From: Herbiconiux ginsengi
GTDB taxonomy: Bacteria; Actinomycetota; Actinomycetes; Actinomycetales; Microbacteriaceae
Assembly (NCBI RefSeq): GCF_900107435.1
Contig: NZ_FNPZ01000001.1
Span: 1 to 34,394, forward strand
Length of the DNA stretch: 34,394 nucleotides
Direction: 5' to 3'
How positions within the stretch are numbered: the stretch's first letter is position 1; each line of letters starts with the position of its first letter. The notes under the pieces are model-generated. The model was given only the letters and a program-made list of their open reading frames with translations, searched no databases and was not told where the DNA came from. Positions 1-7,050 of the stretch are shown here, in pieces. The position numbers and the translations under genes were made by a program.

Positions 1-372
1 GACGAGGTTCTCGCTGTCATCGATCAGCAGGGTGACCGCGCGCTCGGAGCGGTGGGTGGCGCAGGCGATCTCGGTGGCGAGCTTCCGCCGCGCCCATTCC
101 CGACCCGTCGCTGTGCCCGCAGACCCGTCCAGGCGCGCCATCCGGTCGGACAGGGCGGCTGCTTCGGCGAGCAGGCGGGCGCGGCGCGCGTCGGACGCGG
201 CGACCACCGTGTCTTCCGCCGTGATCCCGCGCACCACGGCATCGAACCGGGCACCCAGTTCGCCCAGACTGCACGCATCGCGGGCGGCGGCGGAGCGACT
301 GGACCCGGCGCGGTCGCGCGCATCCGACACCGGGGCGGGTGCCGGGGTGAAGACGACGATCGACTGGTTCAT
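1..372 (-). CDS. DUF222/HNH-endonuclease-type protein, N-terminal part (runs off left edge)
   Basis: The first 124 codons of a leftward gene whose remainder lies outside the window. The ATG at 372-370 begins MNQSIVVF. A helical, Ala/Arg/Glu-rich segment follows, and the last visible part (ARRKLATEIACATHRSERAV) matches the usual start of the DUF222 domain, which precedes a C-terminal HNH nuclease in the multicopy actinobacterial '13E12-repeat' family. The HNH part is not visible, so nuclease activity is only family inference. No clear Shine-Dalgarno sequence or well-placed -10 precedes the ATG, so the start is tentative. The gene is co-directional with the nitrate operon to its right, separated by a G-rich spacer, and has no evident functional link to it. 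Confidence 0.6.
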   Translation of the reverse strand, partial: MNQSIVVFTPAPAPVSDARDRAGSSRSAAARDACSLGELGARFDAVVRGITAEDTVVAASDARRARLLAEAAALSDRMARLDGSAGTATGREWARRKLATEIACATHRSERAVTLLIDDSENLV

Positions 373-428
373 GAGAATAAGTCAACCAGCAACCACCGAC
401 ATTGATGAGCCTCAGGCCGACATCGAAA

Positions 429-472
429 CCCGAGACCCGCCCGAGACCCACCCGAACCCCGAGACCCACCCC
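429..472 (-). repeat. G-run-rich spacer (imperfect GGGTCTCG repeats)
   Basis: Read leftward, this spacer holds eight runs of three or four G separated by one to four bases, mostly as copies of GGGTCTCGG. It lies between the stop of the flavoprotein gene and the DUF222 gene. It could form a G-quadruplex in the non-template strand or RNA, or it may be simple-sequence drift. No hairpin with a U-tract is seen here. Confidence 0.4.
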
Positions 473-478
473 GGGGCC

Positions 479-2209
479 TCACCCCGCGAACGGCGCGGCG
501 AGCGGCCTGGCGGCGACCAGCGCAGCCGACGCCAGGATCTCCGCGATACGCCCCTTGCACCCACCGCATCCCGTGCCCGCTCGCGTCGCCGCCGACACAC
601 AGGCGACGCTGCCGTCGCCGGCCGCACCCGCATCGACCACACTCTGCACGGAGACTCCGTTGCACCAGCACACCGTCGCATCCGGCGCGAGCGGATCGCT
701 CGCCGTCACCGGCTCCCCCGCGGCATCCAGCCGCAGCAGCACCGAACGGTCGCTCGGCACCTCGCTCCCCCGTTCGAACAGCAGCGTCAGCTCAGCCCCG
801 GCGCGGGCGAGACCCACGCTCACGAACCCCTCGACGACTCCCCCGCGGGTGATCAGCTTGAGATACGAGCCTCGGGCCGGATCCGCCCACTGGGTGATCT
901 CCCGCCGGCACGAGTCGGCATGGCCGGCCGGCTCTTCGTCCCACAGCTCGGCCGAGATGTCTCCCCCCGACACCACGTCGACGCCTTCCGCCTTCAGCAT
1001 CACCACCGCGGGCCGTTCGGGCGGGAGGAGCGGAGGCCGTTCGAGGGCTGTCGCCTCCGATGCGAATGTGCGCGCGAGCCAGTCGGCCTGCCGCCAGCCG
1101 GGACCGATCAATCCCGACGGCGCCCCCGGCATCCGGATGACGCCCGACCGCACACCGTCTGCGCCGGCCGCCGGGTCGGCCACCTGGGCGCAGTCGCCGA
1201 TCGCGAACACATCGGGGTCGGTCCAGCTGCGCAGTTCCTCATCGACCAGGATGCCGGCCGCGACGGCGAGCCCGGCTCCCTCGGCGAGCTCGGTGCGCGC
1301 GCCGACACCGCAGGAGAGCACGAGCAGGTCGCCCGGAATGACCTTGCCATCGGCACATCCGAGGGCGTCGAAGCGCCGCTCGCCCTTGCGGCCGTCGCGC
1401 AGCAGCAGCGTCTCGGCGCGAGCGTGAGCCACCACGGCGACGCCGGCCGAGCGCGCCGCCCGGGAGAGCAGCCGCCCTCCTCCCCGGTCGAGATTGCGGG
1501 CCATCGGGATGTCGCCGTGGTGCACGACCACCACCTCGGCCCCCTGCTCGGCCACCGCGAGCGCCAGCTCCATGCCGAGAACGCCCGCCCCGAGCACCAC
1601 CACGCGCCGGGAGTCATGGATGGCGCTCCGCACGACTTCGGCGTCGGCCAGGTCGCGCAGCACCACGACCCCGGGCGGCAACGGAGATCGGCCGGAGTCG
1701 AGCACGGCCGCCGCCGCCGCGCCGCGCGAGATGTCGGGGCCCCCGCCGGTATCCGCCGAGCCCGCTCCCGTGACCCGTCCCCGATCCGGCGCCGCGCCCC
1801 GCTCCCGCCGCGCCCCCTCGAGCCCCACGAGCGTCGGCACGTTCGCCCGCGCCCCGGTGGCCAGCACCAGCCGGTCGTAGCGCACCGAACCACCCGAGGC
1901 CAGCCGCACCTCCTGACGCTCCCGATCGATCGCCGCAGCGATCTCGCCGAGCCGCACGTCGACCCCCGCGCGCACGGCCGCGGCGGTGTCGAGGAGGTCG
2001 AGACGTTCGCGTTCGGCGCGCCCGACCGCATACTCGGCCAGCAGCACCCGGTTGTACGGATCGTGCGCCTCGGCTCCCAGCACCGTGAGCCGAACCACGC
2101 CCGACCTCACCGCATCCAGCAGCTCCTCCACGAAACGCGCCCCCACCGGTCCGAAACCCACCAGCACCACATGCATCGGCGGAGCCCCCGCGCCCTCGTG
2201 CTCACGCAT
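479..2209 (-). CDS. NasB-like FAD/NAD(P)H oxidoreductase with BFD [2Fe-2S] domain (nitrate reductase electron-transfer subunit)
   Basis: A 576-residue flavoprotein. The N-terminus holds an FAD Rossmann motif (GFGPVG, 18-23), and a second dinucleotide motif (GAGVLG, 207-212) should bind NAD(P)H. AIGDC near 336-340 is the C-terminal FAD contact. The last 65 residues are a BFD-like [2Fe-2S] domain with C514-x-C516 and C548-x2-C551. This layout matches the electron-transfer subunit NasB of assimilatory nitrate reductase and the N-terminal half of NirB, without the siroheme domain. It probably passes electrons from NAD(P)H to the NasA-type subunit encoded just upstream. The ATG at 2209 overlaps the nasA stop by eight bases (ATGCGTGA), indicating translational coupling; a later ATG at 2176 is possible. 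Residues 131-180 form a low-complexity Gly/Ala/Arg insertion between the FAD and NAD regions that looks like a lineage-specific loop. Confidence 0.82.
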   Translation of the reverse strand: MREHEGAGAPPMHVVLVGFGPVGARFVEELLDAVRSGVVRLTVLGAEAHDPYNRVLLAEYAVGRAERERLDLLDTAAAVRAGVDVRLGEIAAAIDRERQEVRLASGGSVRYDRLVLATGARANVPTLVGLEGARRERGAAPDRGRVTGAGSADTGGGPDISRGAAAAAVLDSGRSPLPPGVVVLRDLADAEVVRSAIHDSRRVVVLGAGVLGMELALAVAEQGAEVVVVHHGDIPMARNLDRGGGRLLSRAARSAGVAVVAHARAETLLLRDGRKGERRFDALGCADGKVIPGDLLVLSCGVGARTELAEGAGLAVAAGILVDEELRSWTDPDVFAIGDCAQVADPAAGADGVRSGVIRMPGAPSGLIGPGWRQADWLARTFASEATALERPPLLPPERPAVVMLKAEGVDVVSGGDISAELWDEEPAGHADSCRREITQWADPARGSYLKLITRGGVVEGFVSVGLARAGAELTLLFERGSEVPSDRSVLLRLDAAGEPVTASDPLAPDATVCWCNGVSVQSVVDAGAAGDGSVACVSAATRAGTGCGGCKGRIAEILASAALVAARPLAAPFAG

Positions 2210-4301
2210 CCGCCACCACCCGCTCGGAGGCGACCAGCCGCACCCTCGTGCGCTTGAACTCCGGCATGCCCGACACCGGGTCGGTCGCCCGCTCGGTGAG
2301 GATGTTCGCACACTCGACACCCGCGAAATGGAACGGCAGAAAGACGGTGTCGTGCCGGATGTCGGCCGTCAACTCCGCCCGGCAACGCACGGTACCGCGC
2401 ACGTTCGACAGCTCGACGACCTCGCCGTCGACGATGCCGAGACCCGCCGCCGTGGCCGGATGGATCTGCACCCGCGCCTCGGGCTGAGCACGGGCGAGCT
2501 CGGGCACACGCCGGGTCTGCGCGCCCGACTGGTAGTGCTCGAGCAGGCGACCGGTGATCAGGGTCAGCACACCGCCCTGCTGGGGCGCCTCCTCGCTCGG
2601 CGCGGGCGCGACGTCCACGATCCGCGCCAGCCCGTCCGGATGCGCGAAGCGGTCGAGGAAGAGACGCGGAGTGCCCTCCGATCCCGGCGCGAACGGCCAG
2701 TAGGCGGCGATCCCGGTGTCGAGCAGCTCGTGGCTGAGCCCGGAGTAGTCGGCGAGACCGCCGGCCGAGGCCCGGGCAAGCTCGTCGAACACCACCGCCG
2801 GATCGGACGAGTACTCGCCGGGCGCACCCAGACGCCGGGCGAGCTCCTGCAGGATCCACAGCTCGCTCCGCACCTCCGCGGGCGCTTCGAGGGCCCGGCG
2901 GCGGCGCAGCACACGCCCCTCGAGGGAGGTCATGGTGCCCTCCTCCTCGGCCCATTGCGTCACCGGCAGCACCACGTCGGCGAGCGCCGCCGTCTCGGAG
3001 AAGAAGAAGTCGCACACCACGAGCAGGTCGAGCGTGGCGAGTCCGCGGCGCACGTGCTCGACGTCCGGCGCCGAGACCACCACGTTCGAGCCGTGCACGA
3101 GCAGGCACCGCACGCCGCCGAGCTCACCCAGTTCGTTCAACAGCTCCACGGCCGGCAGGCCCGGGCCCGGGATGACGGAAGGATCCACGCCCCACACCCG
3201 GGCGACGTGCTCCCGCGCATCCGGATCGCTGATCTTGCGATACCCGGGCAGCTGATCGCACTTCTGACCGTGTTCCCGACCGCCCTGGCCGTTGCCCTGC
3301 CCGGTCATCGTGCCGTAGCCCGAGCCCCGCCGGCCGACGAGGCCCAGCACGAGGGCGAGGTTGATGGCGGCCGTGGCGGTGTCGGTGCCGTCGACGTGCT
3401 GCTCCACGCCGCGGCCGGTGAGGATGTAGCTGCCCCGGCCCCGCGCGAGCCGTCGCGCCACCGCCCGCAGCTGCCCGGCCGGAACGCCCGTGCGAGCCTG
3501 CACCCGTTCGGGCCACCACGCGTTCGTGCTCCGTCGGAGGGCGTCCGCACCCGTCGTGCGCGAGGCGAGGTAGTCGAGATCGGCGAGCCCCTTGGCGAAC
3601 ACGATGTGGGTGAGGCCGAGCAGCAGCACGAGGTCGCTGCCCGGTGCCGCCTGCAGGTGGATGCCCGCCCCGTCATCCGTGAGCTTCGCGGTGGCCGAGC
3701 GGCGCGGATCGACGACCACGAGTCCGCCCCGTTCCCGGGCACCCGCGAGGTGGCCGATGAAGGGCGGCATGGTCGCCGCGACGTTCGACCCGAGCAGCAG
3801 GATCGTGTCGGCCTGGTCGAGGTCCTCCACCGGGAACGGGAGTCCGCGATCGATGCCGAACGCCCGGTTGCCGGCCGCAGCCGCCGACGACATGCAGAAT
3901 CGGCCGTTGTAGTCGATGCGCGAGGTGCCGAGGGCGAGCCGGGCGAACTTGCCGAGCTGGTAGGCCTTCTCGTTGGTGAGCCCGCCTCCGCCGAACACCG
4001 CCACCGAGTCGGCGCCGAACCGGGCTCGTGAGGAGGCGACGGTCGTGGCCACCAGGTCGAGCGCATCCGGCCACGACACCTCGGCGAAGGTGCCGTCGCC
4101 CTGGCGCACCAGGGGCCGGGTGATGCGCTCCGGCGAGTCGAGCAGCTCGACCGACGTCCAGCCCTTCTTGCACAGCCCGCCCCGATTGGTGGGGAAGTCG
4201 CGGCCGGCGACGGATGCGCTCCCCGGCCGCGTGATCGGCTCCGGCGTCAGGGTCATCGCGCACTGCAACGCGCAGTACGGGCAGTGGGTGTCGGCGGGCA
4301 T
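2202..4301 (-). CDS. nasA: Assimilatory nitrate reductase catalytic subunit (molybdopterin oxidoreductase)
   Basis: A 699-residue molybdenum bis-MGD oxidoreductase that reduces nitrate to nitrite in the cytoplasm. The N-terminal [4Fe-4S] motif is C7-x2-C10-x3-C14 with the fourth ligand at C44 (LCKKG). C136 in NGRFCMSS is in the usual place for the cysteine Mo ligand of Nas/Nap-type reductases. The stretch TGQGNGQGGREHGQKCDQLP and the C-terminal molydopterin-dinucleotide domain (from LTLITGRLLEHYQSGAQTR) are typical of NasA/NarB. No twin-arginine signal is present, as expected for an assimilatory enzyme. The fused C-terminal BFD domain of some NasA proteins is absent; the next gene carries a BFD domain instead. 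It starts 16 bases after the narK stop with a GGAG about nine bases upstream. The position between transporter and electron-transfer gene supports nitrate over formate as substrate. Confidence 0.9.
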   Translation of the reverse strand: MPADTHCPYCALQCAMTLTPEPITRPGSASVAGRDFPTNRGGLCKKGWTSVELLDSPERITRPLVRQGDGTFAEVSWPDALDLVATTVASSRARFGADSVAVFGGGGLTNEKAYQLGKFARLALGTSRIDYNGRFCMSSAAAAGNRAFGIDRGLPFPVEDLDQADTILLLGSNVAATMPPFIGHLAGARERGGLVVVDPRRSATAKLTDDGAGIHLQAAPGSDLVLLLGLTHIVFAKGLADLDYLASRTTGADALRRSTNAWWPERVQARTGVPAGQLRAVARRLARGRGSYILTGRGVEQHVDGTDTATAAINLALVLGLVGRRGSGYGTMTGQGNGQGGREHGQKCDQLPGYRKISDPDAREHVARVWGVDPSVIPGPGLPAVELLNELGELGGVRCLLVHGSNVVVSAPDVEHVRRGLATLDLLVVCDFFFSETAALADVVLPVTQWAEEEGTMTSLEGRVLRRRRALEAPAEVRSELWILQELARRLGAPGEYSSDPAVVFDELARASAGGLADYSGLSHELLDTGIAAYWPFAPGSEGTPRLFLDRFAHPDGLARIVDVAPAPSEEAPQQGGVLTLITGRLLEHYQSGAQTRRVPELARAQPEARVQIHPATAAGLGIVDGEVVELSNVRGTVRCRAELTADIRHDTVFLPFHFAGVECANILTERATDPVSGMPEFKRTRVRLVASERVVADA

Positions 4302-4317
4302 CGGCGTGACTCCGGGA

Positions 4318-5745
4318 TCAGACGCGCTGGCCGGAGCGGCCGCGGCGCAGGTAGAAGATACCCGTGACGGTGAGCATCGCCGCGTACGCCATCACGAACC
4401 AGCCGAGGGCCGTCGTGTAGTCGCCGAACGAGGTCTTCGACAGGCCCAGCAGCTGCGGGATGATGAAGCCGCCGTAGGCGCCGATCCCCGAGACCACGCC
4501 GAGCGCGGCGGCGGTCTTGCGCTGGGTGTTCACGTCGCCCGAGTTGCGGTGCGCATCCGCGACGCCGCTGCGGAGCGCGAAGACGGTGGGGATCATCCGG
4601 TAGGTCGATCCGTTGCCCGCCCCGCTGGCGGCGAAGAGCACCAGGAAGCAGCCCAGGAACACCCAGAAGTTGCCCAGAGGCAGCGTCCAGATGACGCACA
4701 GCGCGCCGACCCCCATCACGAAGAAGGCGCCCATTGTCACGATCGCGCCGCCGAACCGGTCGGCCAGTCGCCCGCCGAAGGGGCGCGAGAGCGAGCCGAC
4801 CAGCGAGCCGAGGAAGGCGAGCGAGAGGGTGGCGGCTCCGACCGCGAAGGTGGAGAAGTCGGGGAACTGGTCGGCGATGAGCTTGGGGAAGACGGCGGAG
4901 AACCCGATGAACGAGCCGAAGGTGCCGATGTAGAGGAAGGCGAGGATCCAGAGGTGGGGCTCCCGCACCACCGCGAGGGATGCGGCGAAATCGGCCTTGG
5001 CGTTCGAGAGGTTGTTCATGCGCCGGCTCGCACCGATCGCGGCCACCAGGATGAACGGGATCCAGATCCATCCGGCCAGCGGCAGGTTCACGGTCGCGGC
5101 GGCGCCGAGGGTGATGACGATGGGCACCACCAGCTGGGCGACGGATGCGCCCAGATTTCCCCCGGCCGCGTTCAGGCCCAGCGCCCAGCCCTTCTTGGAC
5201 TGCGGGTAGAAGTAGGTGATGTTCGCCATGGAACTGGCGAAGTTGCCACCGCCGAGTCCGGCGAGCGCGGCGATCAGCAGCATGACGCCGAAGGGCGTGC
5301 CGGGGTTGCTCACGGCGAGCGCGAGCCCGACGGCCGGGATGAGCAGCAGGCTCGCCGAGATGATGGTCCAGTTGCGGCCACCGAACTTCGGCACCATGAA
5401 GGTGTACGGAAAGCGGAGTGTGGCGCCGACGAGGCTCGGGATCGAGATGAGCCAGAAGATCTGGCCGGTGTCGAAGGTGAAGCCGGCTGCTGGGAGCGAG
5501 ACGACGACGATGCTCCACAGCTGCCAGATCACGAACCCGAGGAACTCGGCGAAGATCGACCAGCGCAGGTTGCGGGTGGCGATGGCCTTGCCCTCGCGCT
5601 GCCACTGCTGCGGATTCTCGGGGTTCCAGCCGTCGATCCAGCGACCCGGCCGGTGATGCAGGGTTCCGGATGCGTCGACGACGTCGGTCGCGGTGGCCGG
5701 CGGTTCGGCGGTCGGTTCGGTGGTGCGGGGGGCGGTGGTGGTCAT
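4318..5745 (-). CDS. narK: NarK/NNP-family nitrate/nitrite transporter
   Basis: A 475-residue major facilitator with about twelve hydrophobic segments starting near residue 62. The nitrate signature is present at about 164-200: glycine-rich LGGGNFASSMANITYFYP followed by KKGWALGLNAAGGNLG. R111 in LRFPYTF corresponds to the substrate-binding arginine of helix 2 in NarK. The N-terminal 60 residues form a polar tail with a WxxGWNPENP motif seen in actinobacterial members. It imports nitrate for the reductase encoded downstream and may export nitrite. The ATG overlaps the stop of the upstream NirD-CbiX gene (ATGA), so the two are translationally coupled. The narK2/nasA symbols used elsewhere for such transporters would be equally acceptable. 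Confidence 0.92.
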   Translation of the reverse strand: MTTTAPRTTEPTAEPPATATDVVDASGTLHHRPGRWIDGWNPENPQQWQREGKAIATRNLRWSIFAEFLGFVIWQLWSIVVVSLPAAGFTFDTGQIFWLISIPSLVGATLRFPYTFMVPKFGGRNWTIISASLLLIPAVGLALAVSNPGTPFGVMLLIAALAGLGGGNFASSMANITYFYPQSKKGWALGLNAAGGNLGASVAQLVVPIVITLGAAATVNLPLAGWIWIPFILVAAIGASRRMNNLSNAKADFAASLAVVREPHLWILAFLYIGTFGSFIGFSAVFPKLIADQFPDFSTFAVGAATLSLAFLGSLVGSLSRPFGGRLADRFGGAIVTMGAFFVMGVGALCVIWTLPLGNFWVFLGCFLVLFAASGAGNGSTYRMIPTVFALRSGVADAHRNSGDVNTQRKTAAALGVVSGIGAYGGFIIPQLLGLSKTSFGDYTTALGWFVMAYAAMLTVTGIFYLRRGRSGQRV

Positions 5746-6827
5746 CGGGCTGTCCTCTCGAGAGCGGCGTGCTGCGGGAAGGCGGAACGGTAGCGATCGA
5801 TCACGAGATCGACCAGTTCGGGCGGCGGCGCACCGTCGCCGAGGAGCGGTTCGCTCGTGACGTCGGCTCCGGCCGCGCGGGCGAGCGAGGCGAAGTGCCC
5901 CGGGGCGAGGAGGTAGGTGGCGATGAGCACGCGCCCACCGGGTCTCCCGAGGCGCGTGGCTTCCACGGCCGTGGAGAGCATCGGCGAGGCCGCGGAGATG
6001 AACCCGACCCCCACCTCCCGTTCGAGTTCGATGCCGAGCAGACCCGCCATCGAGTAGCAGTCGGCCACCGCTGCGGCATCGGTCGACCCGGCGGCGCCCA
6101 GCACGACACGGTCGTCGTCGCGCAGCCCGGCCTCGCGCAAGCGACGGGCCAGCACGGTCGCGAGTCGCGCATCCGGTCCCAGAGCCGGTGCCAGCGCGAC
6201 GCCGTGCTCGGCATCGGCGGCCGCGTCGGCCAGATCGACGTGCACGTGGTAGCCGGCCGAGAGCAGCAACGGCACGATCGCGACCGGTGCCGCCACCGGG
6301 ATGGCGGCGAGCGACGCGGCAACGTCGGGTTGCTGCACGTCGACGAAGCCGGCCGAGATCGGGAGCTCCGGATGCGCCTCACGCGCCGCCTGCACGAGCC
6401 CCGCGACCGCGGCTTGCCCGGCAGGATCGGAGGTGCCGTGCGACACGGCGAGCAGGGTGGTTGTGCGGGCCACCTCGATCCGTCCGTCGTGATCACGCAC
6501 GCGCCGAGTGGGCAGACGCAACGTCGCATCGGTGAAGCACTCACCGGTCTCGAGGTCGAAGACCTCCTTGTGCAACGGCGACGCGATGGTCGGCCGATCG
6601 CCGCGCGAGCCCACGATCCCGCGACTCATCACGAAGGCGCCGGTGGCGGGGTCGGCGTTGGAGACGGCGAACACGCGGCCGTCGGGCAGCAGGAAGAGCG
6701 CCACCTGCTCGCCGTCGACGAGGGCGGCCTCGCCCCACAGGGGCTCGAGCTGGTCGCGACGGCAGACGGCGGTCCAGAAGCCGCTCCGGTCGGAGGGTGA
6801 GATGGTGCCGGTGTCGAGCAGTGTCAT
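5742..6827 (-). CDS. NirD-CbiX fusion: nitrite reductase small subunit joined to sirohydrochlorin ferrochelatase domain
   Basis: A 361-residue two-part protein. Residues 15-120 are a NirD domain (Rieske-like fold without Fe-S ligands), with GEQVALF, SNADPATGAFVMSRG and ASPLHKEVFDLETG matching NirD. Residues 122-355 are a CbiX/SirB-type chelatase with the catalytic histidine in AVSHGT (H130), a second histidine pair in SAGYHVHVD (H194, H196) and a duplicated second half ending in YLLAPGHFAS. NirD is the small partner of NirB, and SirB inserts iron into sirohydrochlorin to make siroheme, the NirB cofactor. The fusion therefore puts cofactor completion and an enzyme subunit in one chain. It is the first gene of the leftward operon. 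GGAAGGGG precedes the ATG by about eight bases. The open frame is uninterrupted, so a sequencing artefact at the junction is unlikely. Confidence 0.85.
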   Translation of the reverse strand: MTLLDTGTISPSDRSGFWTAVCRRDQLEPLWGEAALVDGEQVALFLLPDGRVFAVSNADPATGAFVMSRGIVGSRGDRPTIASPLHKEVFDLETGECFTDATLRLPTRRVRDHDGRIEVARTTTLLAVSHGTSDPAGQAAVAGLVQAAREAHPELPISAGFVDVQQPDVAASLAAIPVAAPVAIVPLLLSAGYHVHVDLADAAADAEHGVALAPALGPDARLATVLARRLREAGLRDDDRVVLGAAGSTDAAAVADCYSMAGLLGIELEREVGVGFISAASPMLSTAVEATRLGRPGGRVLIATYLLAPGHFASLARAAGADVTSEPLLGDGAPPPELVDLVIDRYRSAFPQHAALERTAR

Positions 6828-6916
6828 GTGCGGTGCCCCTTCCGAGGTGTCGTCGGGTTCTCGGCCTGTCGAGGCAACACGCTAAGGCGGCCACGTTTCG
6901 GGCACCCGCGCCCCCC

Positions 6917-6932
6917 GTGTCGGCCCGGTAAC
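6917..6932 (-). promoter_or_regulatory. Candidate GlnR box for the leftward nitrate operon
   Basis: Read leftward, GTTAC-n6-GACAC fits the GlnR a-b site gTnAC-n6-GaAAC with one mismatch, and also the mycobacterial AC-n9-AC spacing. It lies about 90 bases upstream of the NirD-CbiX start. GlnR is the global nitrogen regulator of actinobacteria and commonly controls nas/nir genes. Confidence 0.4.
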
Positions 6933-6981
6933 AAAGACCTCTCGTGGCTCCCCGACGACCGTGAGGCCCCGGTCACACGGC

Positions 6982-7008
6982 GTTACGCAGCGGCAACGAC
7001 CGGGAAAC
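6982..7008 (+). promoter_or_regulatory. Candidate GlnR box for nirB (three half-sites)
   Basis: Three five-base half-sites occur in phase: GTTAC (6982-6986), GCAAC (6993-6997) and GAAAC (7004-7008), each separated by exactly six bases. This matches gTnAC-n6-GaAAC-n6 and gives AC-n9-AC twice. The box lies immediately upstream of the putative nirB -10, where an activator would be expected. Confidence 0.5.
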
Positions 7009-7018
7009 GTGCCTCTCC

Positions 7019-7024
7019 TACGCT
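7019..7024 (+). promoter_or_regulatory. Putative -10 element of nirB
   Basis: TACGCT fits the actinobacterial TAnnnT -10 consensus and lies 26 bases before the nirB ATG, giving a short leader that contains the ribosome-binding site GGGAGG. No good -35 is seen, consistent with an activator-dependent promoter under the adjacent GlnR-like box. Confidence 0.35.
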
Positions 7025-7050
7025 GGGCGCAACAGCCCCGGGAGGTCGGC

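Noticed and set aside
6961-7050. Upstream extension of nirB to the ATG at 6961
   Set aside because: The extension is coded by the GlnR-box and promoter region, has no ribosome-binding site, and GGGAGG lies at ideal distance from the ATG at 7051.
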